Shown one piece after another: positions 8,628-20,756 of a stretch of 64,000 nt of DNA. A program made the position numbers and the translations under genes. The stretch is taken from positions 1-64,000 of the forward strand of contig CAVUMI010000002.1 in assembly GCA_963742585.1 (NCBI GenBank), in the 5' to 3' direction. This stretch comes from JACDEA01 sp963742585 (GTDB taxonomy: Bacteria; Actinomycetota; Acidimicrobiia; Acidimicrobiales; JACDEA01). Position 1 is the first letter of the stretch. The number at the start of each line of letters is the position of its first letter. The notes beneath the pieces were generated by a model that was given only the letters and a program-made list of their open reading frames with translations, had not been told where the DNA came from and made no database searches.

Positions 8628-9052
8628 CCGTCGTCGTCGACGACCATCTGCTCCGCGATTGGATGGCGCGCCGCGACGAAGCGCTCAGCGACGCGGTCGC
8701 CGACGAGTCCGTGGCCACGACCAACCTCTGGTACACGCGGCTGTGCAAGAGCGCCGCGCGCGCCACCGGTGGTGCGCTTCTCGAGGGGTGGAGCATCGCG
8801 GATCGGCGATCGCTCGTTGCTGGTCTTGTTGCGCTGCCTGACGACATTGTCGTCGTGCCGATGCGCGACCTTGCATGGAAGATGGGTGAGCTTGTGGCCG
8901 ATCACAACGGGCTCTCGACACTCGGAGCCGAAGCCGTCGCAGCTACTCTCGCCCTCGACGCGCGCCTGCTGGTTTCCGCACGCGACGACGGTCCCGGCAT
9001 GCGGCGTTGCTGCGCCGCGCTCGGCGTAACCTACGAAGCACTGCCCCGGTAG
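8624..9052 (+). CDS. PIN-like toxin of AbrB/PIN pair
   Basis: 142 residues, translationally coupled to the AbrB antitoxin. The first acidic motif is present (VVVDDHLLRDW), and the C-terminal part follows the PIN layout (LGAEAVAATLALDARLLVS). The central Glu of canonical PIN domains is not obvious: the equivalent helix reads TTNLWYTRL. A Glu stands where the third Asp is usual. The protein may be a divergent PIN nuclease or a partly degenerate one. The much longer frame open upstream (to 7724) is antisense to the glycosidase and is rejected. Confidence 0.7.
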   Translation: MTVVVDDHLLRDWMARRDEALSDAVADESVATTNLWYTRLCKSAARATGGALLEGWSIADRRSLVAGLVALPDDIVVVPMRDLAWKMGELVADHNGLSTLGAEAVAATLALDARLLVSARDDGPGMRRCCAALGVTYEALPR

Positions 9053-9118
9053 GAGTTCACGCTCGCCAGCGCGTTCGAGCCAGACCGGCGAGGGCCAGTC
9101 GCGGTACGCTTTTTTCAA

Positions 9119-12100
9119 ATGGCATCGGGGGATGCGGACGGCGGCCGTGCTTGTCGCGCACGTCGGGCGCATTCCGGTTTCGCGCGGGTCGGCCGCGCCA
9201 TTGCGGCCTCGGTGTGTCTCGCCGGCGGCACGCTGTTCTTCGTGGTCAGCGACGCGAGCGTCGCGGGGGCGGCCGCGTACCCGCCGGGACCTGAACGCAC
9301 CATCGCCTCGGGCGCCACCAGCGGCACCATCGCTGAGGATGTCAACGGCGACATCCTCGTGGTCGACCCGATCGGCGACCGCGTATTCCGGATGGCCCCG
9401 AGCGGCCGGCAAACCACGCTCCCGTTCACCGGGCTCAACCTGCCGCTCGGGGTAACCGTCGACGCCGGCGGCGCGGTGTACGTGGCCAATGCCCGCGACG
9501 GGCGGGTGTTCAAGCTTGCCCCCGACGGCACCCAGACCACGCTGGAGTTCACCTTCACCGCCAGCGATTTCCCGTACTCGATCGCGGTGGACGGCGCCGG
9601 CAATGTGTACGTCACCAGCGCAGCCAGCGGCGACGTGCGGCAGCTCACGCCGGCCGGCGTGGAGACCACCGTGCTCACCGGCGTCAGCCCGTACGGGTTG
9701 GGCGTTGACGCGGCGGGCAACCTCTACGCGCCGGGCGCGGGGTCGAACCCGCGTGTGAAGCGCCGTACGCCGGCCGGCGTCGAGACCGAAACCCGCGTGG
9801 TATACGACGACCCGCCCGGGTTTGGTTCCCCGTTCGTGACCGGGATGGCGGTGGATTCCGCCGGGAACGTGTTCCTGGCCGACCAGGCCCACGCCCAGGT
9901 GATCCAGTTGGCGCCGTCGGGCGAGCAGACGACGGTCCCCGTCGGCGGGCTGGACCAGGTCGCCGCCGGGATGCGCATGGCCGTGCGCAGCTCCGGCAAC
10001 CTGCTCATCCTCAACTCGGGTGAGGTTGTGGAACTGGCGGCGCCGTTCAGTAACCAGCGCACGGTGGCGGCCGGGTGGGGAGCCGCGCCCATCGACGTTG
10101 CCACTGATGCCACGAACAATCTCTACGTCGTCGATGGCTCGTCGAAGATCTTCAGCGTGGCGCCCGACGGCGCGCGCCGCGTGCTCGACTCGCACCGGCA
10201 AACTCGACTTGCCCGCGCCGTCGCCGTCGACGGCGCCGGTGACCTCTACGTAGCGTCCGATGGCCTGGACCCCTTCGGTTCGGAGCCCAGCCGGGTGGAC
10301 AAGGTGAGCACAACCGGGTCATGGACGCCGGTCAGCGACCTCTACCCCCATGGGCTCACCGGTTTGGACTTCGATGGCGACGGCAACGTGTTCGTGAGCC
10401 AGTGGGATGAGGGGATCACCTGGGCGACCGAGGTCATCAAGACCGCGCCCGACGGCACCCGCACCACCCTTCCCTTCGCCGGCCTCGTCGCGGCCACCGA
10501 CGTTGCGGTCGACGATGCCGGGAACGTCTACGTCGCCGACCTGGGTCGGGTGACCGTGCTCGACACCGGCGGCGTCCAGACGGACCTCCCGCTTGTTGGC
10601 CAGTACACGCAAGGCCTGGCGTTCGACTCGGCCGGCACGTTGTTCATCACCGATCGCGCCGTCGACCGCGTGTTGCAGTACGACCCGTCCACCGGCACGG
10701 TTACCGAGTTCCCGGTGGCGGGACCGAGCCAGGTCAGCGGGATTGCCGTCGACGGCGACGCCAATGTGTACGTGGTCAGCACCGGGAACGGTGCGGTCTT
10801 CAAGTTCAGCGGTGGCACGCAGTCCAGCCTCGATCCGCTCCGCGACCCACAAGGGCTCGCCCACGACGGGGCCGGCAACGTGTACATCGCCTACGCAGAT
10901 GCCAACAAGGTGATGAAGTTGACACCGGCCGGCCTGCTCAGCGACGTCGGTGTGACCGGCTTGAACGCGCCGCACGGCGTGGCCATCGACTCACTGGGGA
11001 GCGTGTACGTCGGCGACACCGGCGACAACGACGTGGTGAAGCGGACGTCGGCCGGTGTCCAGTCCGTTGTCGCGACGGCAGGGCTCAGCGGCCCGACCGA
11101 CGTCGCCATCGACGCTGACGACAACCTCTACATCGCCGACACCGGGAACAACGCCGTCACGCGGGTCACGCCCGGCGGTGTCCAGAGCACACTCGCGTTC
11201 ACCGGCCTCCTCAACCCCACCGGCGTGAGTGTCGACAGCGCCGGCACGGTCTCGGTCGCGGACAAGGGCAACCTCCGCATCGTGACGCTCTCGGCGGTCG
11301 GCGTCGAGAGCGCGGTCGATCACATCACCCCACCGACCGACGTCGTGGGACTGGGCGGCGGCCGCCAGATCATGACGCGGATCGGGTACAGCGCGCAGAA
11401 TCGCGTGGTCGACGAACGCTGGGAACGTCACAATCCGCGCCCGGTGGGCTTTGGCGGCGTGCTCGCCCCGGCCGCCGTCGATGTCGATGGGGCTGGCAAC
11501 ATCATCGTCGCCGACCCAGGAAGCCGTCAGGTTGTGATGCTGCTGCCGAGCGCGCCGACGCGCCAGGTCCTCGGGCCTTCAGTAACGGTCGGCGTCGCCG
11601 CAAAGGCCAACGGCAACCTGATCATCAGCGCGGCCGAGAGCGGCGCGGTGATCGAGTTGCAGTCCGACGGCACGCTCACCGAGGTGGACTTCGGTGACCT
11701 CGACACGCCGGCCGGGGTTGCGGTTGCGCCGGACGGGACGATCTTCGTGGTCGACAACCGGTGGGTCGGCGACCGCGTCCTCCAACGGGCGCCCGACGGG
11801 ACCGTGAGCGACGTCGGGTTCACCGGGTTGACCTTCCCGACAACGATCGCGCGCGATGCGGCCGGCAACCTCTACGTGATCGATGTCGACACCCCCAACG
11901 CGCTCCAAGAACGGGTCATCATGATGACGCCGGCGGCCGCGCAGACCGTGTTGCTGGCGGGGTTGGAGGGCGGGGCCGGGGTGGCGGTCGATGCGGCCGG
12001 GAACCTCTACGTCACCGTCCAGGAAACCGGCAACGCGGCTGGCGGGCGGGTGATCAAACGGGCGCCCGATGGCACGGTCTCGGACTTTGGGTCCGGTTGG

Positions 12101-15100
12101 GTGCGGCCGATCCCGATCGCGGTCGACAACGACGGCACCGTGCTCGTGGGCAACTTCGACAACATCAACGCGGGGGCCGAGTCCGGCGTTTTCGCGGTGG
12201 CACCAGACGGCACGAAGACCCGGCTGGGGTTCGATCCGTTCACGGGCGACCCCTACGACGGCACGGCCCAGCCCAACGCCATCGCCATCACGCCGGGTGG
12301 CGACGTTGTGATGTACGGGAGGACGAATTCACAAATCGGCCTGCTGCGCGAACTCCCGGCCGCCCCGACGGTGGAAACCATCACCGGCGGTTCGGGTCCG
12401 GAAAGCGGCGGCACGTCGGTCACGCTGGGGGGGACCAACCTGGCCGACGTCACCGCGGTGACCTTCGGCGGCACGCCGGCGGCCTCGTTCATGTGCGCGA
12501 CCGACGGGTCGTGTTCGGCGACATCGCCGCCCGGAACGGGGATCGTCAACGTCGCCGTCACCAACGACGGCGGCACGAGCGAAGCCCCGAGCGCGTTCAC
12601 CTATGTGCCGCCGCCAGTTATCACCGGAGTCACGCCGGCCGTCGGTCCGGTCGCCGGCGGCACCGTGGTAACCATCGCCGGCACCGGTCTCGCTCCGGCC
12701 ACCGCCGTCGCGTTCGGCGCCACGCCCGCCGCATCGTTCGATTGCCTGCCCGCCCAGCCCTGTACGGCCACTTCGCCGCCGGGCGTCGTGGGACCGGTCG
12801 ACATCACCATCACCACCCTCGGCGGGGTCAGCGCGGTCGTCCCAGCCGGTGTGTTCACCTACGTGCAGACGGCGATCACCGGCACGCCATCGCCGGGCGT
12901 TCCCGTCGGCGGTGTCGTCTCGGACGCGGCCACGGTGACGGGCGCGAGCCCCACCGGCGCGGTCACGTTCCGCTTGTTCAGCGACGAGACGTGTACGACA
13001 CGGGTGTTCACGTCGACCAAGGCGTTGACACTTGGTCAAGCGACCTCGGACGACTTCACCACCACGGCGGCCGGTACCTATCGGTGGGTGGCGTTGTACG
13101 CGGGCGACGCCAACAACGCGCCGGTCAGCACCGCGTGCGACTCTCCGACCGCGGAAGTTGTCGTCAGCCAGGCGGTGGCGGGCTTGACTGCCACCGCGTC
13201 GCCCGCCGTCGAGATGGGCAGCCCGGTTCACGACGACGCCACCGTGACCGGGTTCAACCCGAGTGGTCCAGTCACGTTCCGGCTCTTCGGGCCGGATGAC
13301 GCGACATGCCGCGAGCCCGCCGGTGTTCACTTCCGCTCCGAACGTGGTCAGCGGCGCGGCCAGCTCGGGTGACTTCACGCCGACCGCGCTCGGCACGTAT
13401 CGGTGGGTGGCGGCTTACGCGGGCGACGCCAACAACGCCGCCGCCGCCGGCGTGTGCGGCGATGCCGGCCAGTCCGTCGTGGTGAACCTCGCCACGCCCG
13501 ATCTCGCCGGTGTCGCCTCACCGGGTATCGAGTTGGGCAACCCGGTTCACGACGACGCCACCGTGGCGGGCGGGTTCAACCCGACGGGCGCGGTCACGTT
13601 CAACCTGTACGGGCCGGACGACGCGACTTGCGCGTCGCCGGCGGTGCTCACGTCCTCGCCGGTTCTGGTGAATGGCGCGGCCGCCTCTGGTGACTTCACG
13701 CCCACCGCGCCGGGCATCTATCGCTGGGTGGCGTCCTACGCGGGCGACGCTAACAACGCGGCGGACGCCGGGGCGTGCGGCGATCCCGGCCAGGCGGTGG
13801 TCGTGGCTCGGGCCAGCGCGAGCCTTTCCGCCACACCGTCGCCCGGCGTAACGGTGGGCGGCGCGGTCTCGGATACCGCGACGGTCACCGGCGTGAGCCC
13901 GACGGGCGCGGTGACGTTCACGCTGTTTAGTGACGCGGCCTGTGCGACGCCGGTGTTCAGCTCAACCAAAGCGTTGGCGAGCGGCCAGGCCACGTCGGAG
14001 AACTTCACCACGACCGCCGCGGGGACGTATCGCTGGGTGGCGTCCTACGGCGGTGATGCCAACAACGCGGCAGCCACAACGTTGTGCGCCACGCGCGGTG
14101 TGACCGTCGTAGTCGCCAAAGCCGCGCCCAGCCTGAGCGGCGTCGCGTCACCTGGCGTCATGGTTGGTACTCCGGTTCATGACGACGCCACGCTCACCGG
14201 GGGCTTCAACCCCACCGGCCCGGTTACCTTCCGGCTCTTCCGTCCCAGCAGCGCGAACTGCACCGGCCAGCCCGCGTTTACCTCGACCGTCGGCGTGATC
14301 AACGGGGCGGCCACCTCGGGCAACTTCACGCCGAGGGCCGCGGGCACCTACCGCTGGGTGGTGTCGTACGCGGGGGACGCCAACAATCTGTCGGCCACTG
14401 GCGCGTGCAATGACGCCGGCCAGTCCGTCGTGGTTACCGCGGCACCGACGACCACGAGGCTCCGGCCGCCGCCGACAGCGCCGCGGCCCCGACCGCCACA
14501 GCCGGCCGCCGTCACGACGACGACCCCAGCGCCGACGACCACGATCGCCGCCCCGACCACGACCACCGCGCCAGCGACGACGACCACCGTGCCGATCGTG
14601 ACGACGACCACCACGGCCGTCGCGGTGCTCGCGACCAGTGAAGCGCCGCCACCACCGCCGTCCCGGGCACCGGTCGAGCGGCCGACGCCGCCTCCCATTG
14701 CACCGCAACCGCCACCGCCTCCGCCGCCGCCCCCCGTCGAGTCGGCCGCACCGCCGAGTGCGCCTGCGCCTGACGCGCCGGCCGAGCGCGCAGCCGATCG
14801 CCACGTTGCGGGCCATGACTGCGAGCGACGAGAAAGTCGCCGGGCCGCCCGGCGCGATCCTGCGGCTGAACGGCGAGGGCTACGAGGGTTGCGACCGCGT
14901 CTACGCCTTCTTCGACGGCAAGCGCGTGGCCACCATTGATCGCACCGACTCCGGCGCGTTCGAGGCCGACGGTGTCTCGGTCCCGGGTGATGCGTCCGCC
15001 GGGCGCCATCAGCTGCGCACCTCCTGCGCCAGTTCGGGCGAGCCGGTGAAGGCCGAGACGGTCTTCGTGGTCACCGACGCGACGGTCCACCGCAGCGCGC

Positions 15101-16095
15101 TGGTCACCTCGCTGCCGTCACCGAACGAGATCGCGCTGAACCCGAAGGCGCTGGCCACCACCGCGGCGATCGTCCTCGCTGTGATCGCGCTGTTCGCATT
15201 CCCCTTCGAGCTGTTCAACACCACGATCGAGGAGAACTACGACGAGATCCGGGGTTGGTTCCGACTGCCTGCGCGCGCGGTGACGCTCGCCCAGCATCCG
15301 CGGTTCCGCACAGCGTCGTTCACCGGCCTGACGCTGGCCGCGGCCGGGGTCTACGGCTTCCTCAGCCCCGACTTCGGGACCAACCTCAACAGCTTGGTGA
15401 TCCTGGTTGGCACCTTCGTTGCGCTGGTCGTGATGTCGGTGATCTTCAACGTGCCGGCCGGTATCAGCATCTACCGCCGGTTCGGCGAGAAGGGCACACT
15501 CAACTTCCTTCCGGGGAGCCTGGCGATCTCGGTGCTCATGGTGCTCGGATCGCGGGTCATGCACTTCCAACCGGGCTACTTCTACGGTGCCATGGCCGGA
15601 CTTGCTTTCCAGGCGAAGCTGAGTCGCGAGGACCAGGGTCGCATCACCGCGGCGAACTGGGCCTTCAGCTTCGTGATCAGCATCGCGGCATGGCTGCTGC
15701 GGACACCGGTCGCCGAGCTGGCCGCCGAGTCGGGCGCCAACGTGTGGTGGCACGGCCTCGAGGCGTGCCTTTCGCTGATCTTCCTCTGGGGTCTGGAGGG
15801 CTTGGCCTTCGCCATGCTGCCGATGCGGTTCCTCGACGGGCGCAAGGTGTTGAACTGGAGCAAGCCGATCTGGGCGGTGATGTTCGGCCTCGGGCTCTTC
15901 GCCGTCGTGCACGTGTTGTTCGGGCCCAACAGCGGCTACATCAGCAGCAGCGCCAGCGGTGAACGGGCGGCGGTCGTGATCTTGTTCGGTGTGTTCGGCG
16001 CCGTCTCGGTGTTGTTGTGGGCCTGGTTCCAGTTCCGCCCCGAGCGCTGGGCGCCGGCCATCGTGCGGGCCTCGAAGGTCGATAGCGAGCCGTAG
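9119..16095 (+). CDS. Giant NHL-propeller/Ig-repeat membrane protein
   Basis: About 2,325 residues after repairing two insertions (extra C near 13311 and at about 14790). Order of parts: signal segment near residues 20-50; about two dozen ~43-residue NHL/SMP-30-like blades to residue ~1080 (pattern GVAVDAAGNLYVT); two IPT/TIG domains (~1083-1250); five Ig-like repeats each with a TYRWVASYAGDANNA-type strand (~1253-1770); a Thr/Pro-rich linker; another Ig-like domain; and eight or nine membrane helices to the C-terminus. The layout suggests a large extracellular sensor or adhesion arm planted in the membrane. I know no characterised protein with this exact order. The first 4.2 kb is free of frame errors. 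Confidence 0.7.
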
Positions 16096-16105
16096 ATTCG
16101 GGCCC

Positions 16106-16504
16106 ATGGCGCGCCAGCCGCTGCCGGCGACCGCGGTGGCGGTCGGGTTCATCGACTGCATCAACCGCGGCGACCTCAACGGGCTGCGCCAGTTGATGAC
16201 GTTCGACCACCGGTTGGTCGTCTTCGACGAAACGCCGCTCGCAGGGCGCGACGCCAACGCCAATGCGTGGCGGAGCTACTTCGACAGCTTCCCCGAGTAC
16301 GTGATCTACCCGCACCGGATCAGCGAGCGGGACGGGGTCGTGGCGGTGGTCGGCCACACCACCGGGTCACACCTCGTGCTGCCCGACACCGTGGAAGCGG
16401 CGATGACGCTGATCTGGTTGGCCGAAATCGTCGACGGGCTCGTGTCGGCCTGGCGCTTGGTCGAGGACACGCCCGCGGCCCGCAAGGAGTACGCCCTCGA
16501 CTAG
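16106..16504 (+). CDS. SnoaL-like/NTF2-fold protein
   Basis: 132 residues with the cone-shaped NTF2-like pattern: VAVGFIDCINRGDLNGLRQL, DHRLVVFDETPLAGRDA, WRSYFDSFPEYVIYPHRI and LIWLAEIVDGLVSAWRLVED. Members include polyketide cyclases, ketosteroid isomerase relatives and stress or binding proteins, so the activity cannot be assigned. The start ATG lies 11 bases after the giant gene stop, and co-transcription with it is likely. The frame is intact. Confidence 0.7.
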   Translation: MARQPLPATAVAVGFIDCINRGDLNGLRQLMTFDHRLVVFDETPLAGRDANANAWRSYFDSFPEYVIYPHRISERDGVVAVVGHTTGSHLVLPDTVEAAMTLIWLAEIVDGLVSAWRLVEDTPAARKEYALD

Positions 16505-16552
16505 AGATTCAGCGAGCGCAACCGCCAACGCGAACCGTGGCGTGAGCCGGGC

Positions 16553-16901
16553 TTAGGCGAGGAGTTGGTAGAGGGGGTTGATGATGGCCAGACGGCCCTT
16601 GTGGTCGCCGACGGTTCCCTCGACGCGCATGCGGGTGCCGACGCCGATGCCGGCGATCTCACGGCGGCCGAAGAACACGATGGAGATCGCGGTGTTGCCG
16701 TCGGTCAGGACGCACTCGAGCGAGGGCGCGTCGGCGAGTGGCTGGCACGCGCATCGAGCGGACGGTGCCCTCGACGACGACGTGCTGACGCCATCGCGGA
16801 TCATCGGCCGCCGCGTTTCCGTTGGGGCCGGGCCGCACGGCGTGACCGTTGGCGGCCACGGCCACCTCAAGCGGCTCGACGAGTTGGCGGCGGTTCCTCA
16901 T
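16553..16901 (-). CDS. OB-fold nucleic-acid-binding-like protein
   Basis: About 115 residues, starting MRNRRQLVEPLEVAVAANG and overlapping the end of the permease gene by about 35 bases. The OB-fold is seen in VVVEGTVRSMRV, LECVLTDGNTAISIVFFG and GTRMRVEGTVGDHKGRLAI. An extra C near 16746 breaks the frame. Small OB-fold proteins of this type lie close to an APC permease in mycobacteria (the Rv2690c-Rv2694c neighbourhood), so the pairing looks conserved. The ligand is unknown. Confidence 0.65.
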
Positions 16902-18843
16902 CGAAGTGGAACGGCACCGTGGTGACGTTCGCGTGGCTGCAGCCGCGACACGGCGCGGATGAGCGACTCGGCGGTCTGGTCGTGCAGGATCCGGTGCCAG
17001 AGACCGGGGTACTTGCGGTCGGGGAGCAGCACGCTGACCTCGGTCTCGCCGTCGGCCAGATCGAGGGCCACGGTCTCGACCGCGGCGCGGGTGCAGCCGG
17101 CGGTCGGGGCAGTCGACCAGCTCGAGGGGGATGCGGGCCAGGCCGAGCCGTCGCCACGACGCGGCCAACTCGTCGGCCGCTGCGGCGTCGAGCACGAAGT
17201 GCACGGCGCGCAGCTCGTCGGGCGTCAGCGTGCGGGCGTACTGGATGGCGCGGGCCGTGGCCAGGTCGAGGCGGTCGACGAAGACCATCACCACGTGGCG
17301 GCGCAGGACGCGGGCGGTCGCCGCTTCGGGAACGCCGTGCTCGAGCTGGTCGGCCTCGTGCTCGTACTGGCGGGCCAGGCGCATGAGCATGACCACGACC
17401 ACCGGCACGAGCACCAGCACCACCCACGCCCCGTCACTGAACTTGGTGACGGCGATGATGATGTCGACACCGAGTGAGAGGAACGCGCCGACGCCGTTGA
17501 TGACAAGGCCCCGGCGCCAGTGCGGCTCGCGGTGGGTGAGGTGGTGCTTGGCCATCCCGGTCTGCGACATGGTGAAGCTGGTGAACACGCCGATGGCGTA
17601 GAGCGCGATCAGTTTCTCCACCCGGGCGCCGGTCGCGATCGTCAGTACCGTCGCCGCGGCCGAGAGGGCGACGATGCCGTTGGAGAACACCAGCCGGTGG
17701 CCCCGCTTGGTGAGCTGGCGGGGCAGGAAGTTGTCGTTGGCGTGGAAGGACGCCAGGCGGGGGAAGTCGGCGAAGCTGGTGTTGGCGGCCAGGACCAGGA
17801 TCAGGGTGGTGCCGACCTGGAGTGAGAGGTAGAGCACGTGGCCGAGGCCGCCGCCGTAGATCAGCTCACCGACCTGGGAGATGACCGTGGGCGTGCCCTC
17901 TTCGTAGGGCGGCGACATGCATGTGGCCGGCCAGGATCGACAGCCCGAGGAACATGGCCCCGAGGACAGGCGCCCATGATGACCAGCGTCGTGCGGGCGT
18001 TCTTCCAGTCCGGGTTGACGGAAGGCGGGCACGCCGTTGGAGATCGCCTCGACGCCGGTGACCGCCGCGCCGCCGGAGGCGAACGCGTGCAGCACCACCC
18101 AGAGGGTCGCGCCCATCAGCAACCCGTCGCCGGCGTCGCCGAAGTGCAGCACGCCTTCGTGGACCTCCGCGGTGGGCAGGTCGCCGGCGACGAGGCGGAA
18201 CATGCCCACGCCGAGCAGCAGCGACCATGTTGAGCATGAAGAAGTAGGTGGGGGTGGCGAACAACTTGCCCGACTCGCGCACGCCGCGGAGGTTGCCGAG
18301 GGCGATGAGCGCGATGAAGCCGACCGCGATCGGCACCCGGTAGGGCGCCAGCGCGTCGATGGCCGAGGCCAGCGCCGCGGTGCCGGCCGCCACCGAGACC
18401 GACACGGTCAGCACGTAGTCGGTGAGGAGCGACACGCCGGCTACCTGCGCGGGGCGGCGGCCGAAGTTGTCGCGGGTGACCACGTAGGCGCCGCCGGCGG
18501 TGGGGTAGGCCTTGATGGTCTCGCGGTAGGACAGGATCAGGAAGGCCAGCACCACGAGCATGGCGATGGTGATGGGGACCACGAGGGAGAAGGCGGCGAG
18601 GCCGACGGCGGGCACCAGCACGCGGAGGATCTCCTCGGTGGCGTAGGCCGAGGACGACAGGTTGTCCGACGCGAAGACGGCGAGCGCGGTGGGCTTGCCC
18701 AGCCGCTCGTGGTGGAGCGCCTCGCTGTGGAGCGGCTGGCCCAGCAGCCTGCGCTTGACGCGGTAGCCGAGCGAGTCGGGCGGGATCTCGACGCCGACCT
18801 GCGCGGCGTCAAGCTGGCGGGCGGGGTTGACCGTCGTGGTCAT
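16867..18843 (-). CDS. APC-family permease with cytoplasmic C-terminal domain
   Basis: About 655 residues with about twelve membrane helices in the first 480 (FASDNLSSSAYATEEILRVL, VVPITIAMLVVLAFLILSY, AGGAYVVTRDNFG, GVSLLTDYVLTVSVSVAAG, ASGGAAVTGVEAISNGVPAF) and a soluble tail of about 170 residues. This is the large actinobacterial APC type; the substrate is unknown but could be amino acids or potassium. Breaks lie near 18225, 18015, 17975, 17915 and 17098, all readable as single insertions. It is divergent from a KdpD-like sensor kinase, which hints at K+ or osmotic control. Confidence 0.8.
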
Positions 18844-18924
18844 GCTCCCAGTGGAACGCCGGGTGACATCAACAGGTCGTCAAGATGCCGTGTTACCCGT
18901 CAGGATTCCGTCAAGATTCGTTGT

Positions 18925-20015
18925 GTGACCCCGGCGCGTGCCACCTTGGTCGGCTTGATGCTGGTCGGGCGCGGTCACCGGGGCGGTGCTGCCGGCGCGC
19001 GGCGACGTGTCCTCGGCGACGCCGGCGTTGGCGCTGGTGGTGCCGGCGGTGGTCGCCGGGGTCCTGGGCGGCCGGCGTCCGGCGATCCTCACCGCGTTGG
19101 GCGCGGCGGCCGCCTTCAATCTGGCCTTCACCCGGCCGTACTGGACCTTCAAGGTCAGCGCGCTGGAGGACGTGATCGCGCTGGTCGTGTTCCTGATTGT
19201 GGCGGTGACGGTCGGTACGCTGATCTCCCGCGAAGCCGACCGCCGCCAGCTGGCCGAGCAGCACGCGGCGGAGTTGGAGCGGATGGCGGCCGAGAGCGAC
19301 GCGCGGCGGGCCGAACGCGAGCGGCTGGCGTTGCTCGAGACGCTCGATGCGCAAAGGGCGGCGTTGCTGCGGTCGGTGTCGCATGACCTGCGGACGCCGC
19401 TTAGCCACCATCCGCGCGGTGACGTCAGACCTGCAGTCCGGCGACATGCACGACGCGGCGACGCGTCGCGAGCTGCTCGACCTGGTCGGTGACGAAGCCG
19501 AGCGGCTCGACCGCCTGGTGGGCAACCTTCTCAGCTTGAGCCGCATCGAGGCCGGCGCGCTGATGCCCGACAAGCAGGCCATCGCGCTCGACGAGCTGGT
19601 GGGCGATGCGGCGCATCGGCTCGAGCGGATGTTCGCGCAGGTGCGGCTGCAGCTCGAGGTGCCGGCCGACCTGCCGTTGGTGGACGCCGACTACAGCCAG
19701 CTCGACCAGGTGGTGTCGAACCTGTTGGAGAACGCGGCCCGCCACTCGCCGCCGGGCTCGACGGTGCGGGTTGGCGGCCGGGCGCGCGACCGTGTCGTCG
19801 AGGTGTGGGTGGACGACGAGGGCCCGGGTGTTGCCGCGTTCGACCGCGAGCGCATCTTCGAGCCGTTCCGGCGCGGCGAGGGAAGCCGGTCCTCGGGCAT
19901 AGGGCTGGCGATCTGCAAGGCGATCGTCGAGGCGCACGGCGGCACCATCGAGGTGCGCGGCGCGCCCAGCGGTGGCGCCCGCATCCTCTTCACCGTCGGG
20001 GTGCGCGATGAGTGA
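18925..20015 (+). CDS. Sensor histidine kinase, KdpD-like membrane domain
   Basis: About 363 residues. The N-terminal four-helix DUF4118/KdpD-type domain (LALVVPAVVAGVLGGRRPAI, FNLAFTRPYWTF, LEDVIALVVFLIVAVTVGTL) is followed by a coiled linker and a kinase core: H-box SVSHDLRTPL, N-box NLLENAARHS, G1 DDEGPGV and G2 SSGIGLAICKAI. The large cytoplasmic sensor of classic KdpD is absent. Start GTG 18925 gives MTPARATLVGLM. Insertions near 18975 (extra C) and 19402 (extra T) break the frame. The stop overlaps the regulator start as GTGA. Confidence 0.85.
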
Positions 20016-20704
20016 CGGACGCGCTGGTGCTGGTCGTCGACGACGACGACGGGATCCGGCGTGCGCTCGGCGCGGCGCTCGAGCGCACGCGGCTATCGCG
20101 TGCTGCTGGCCGCCAACGGGACCGAGGCGCTGCGGCTCGCCGCCGACCGCGCGCCCGGCCTGATGATCCTCGACCTCGGGCTGCCCGACCTCGACGGCGT
20201 CGAGGTGTGTCGCCGGCTGCGGGCGTGGTCGGACCTGCCGGTGATCGTCCTGACCGCCGACGGCGCGGAAGAACGCAAGGTGCTGGCGCTCGACGAAGGC
20301 GCGGATGACTACCTCACCAAGCCGTTCTCGACGCCGGAGCTGCTGGCGCGGCGTGCGCGTCGCGTTGCGTCACCGCGCCGCGTGCGTCGTCGTCCGACGG
20401 TGTTGACGAAGCGGTGCTGCGGGTCGGCGATCTCGAGGTCGACGTCGCCCGCCACGAGGCGCGGGTGGGTTCGCGGCTCCTCGACCTCACGCCCAAGGAG
20501 TTCGCGTTCCTCGAGACGCTCGCCCGTCACCCCGGCCGAGTGATCACCCACCGGCGGCTGCTGCAGCAGGTGTGGGGCCCGGAGTACGGCACCGAGACGC
20601 AGTACCTCCGCGTCTACGCCAGCCAACTGCGCAAGAAACTGGCCGACGCCGCCGACCGCCTGGTCACCGAACCCGGCGTCGGCTACCGCCTGATCCAACC
20701 GTGA
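20012..20704 (+). CDS. Response regulator, OmpR/KdpE family
   Basis: About 229 residues. The receiver has the acidic cluster VVDDDDG, the phospho-acceptor in LMILDLGLPDLDG, the switch segment IVLTADGAEE and the lysine in LTKPF. The winged-helix output shows LTPKEFAFLETLARHPGRV and YLRVYASQLRKKL. It is the partner of the preceding kinase, with overlapping start. Three insertions break the receiver and linker: extra C near 20089, extra C near 20351 and extra T near 20387. The target could be the divergent permease, by position only. Confidence 0.85.
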
Positions 20705-20752
20705 GGTGTCGAAGTGTCGAGGTGGCGAGGTGTCGAGGTGTCGAGGTCAGCA
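20702..20752 (+). repeat. Short direct repeats of a GTCGAGGT unit
   Basis: After the regulator stop, degenerate units of the form GAGGTGTCGA recur about five times at 8-10 base spacing and run almost into palindrome B2. There is no coding potential. This could be a slipped-strand expansion or a relic of the element's insertion site. Confidence 0.6.
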
Positions 20753-20756
20753 CACC

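Noticed and set aside
8579..10201. 540-residue open frame on the minus strand
   Set aside because: It is antisense to the toxin and the giant propeller gene, has Arg/His/Asp-rich shadow composition and no domain pattern. High GC keeps such frames open.
14780..14800. Programmed frameshift in the giant gene
   Set aside because: The extra C has the same GAG-C-GCG context as breaks in unrelated genes (30884, 20089), so an error is simpler.
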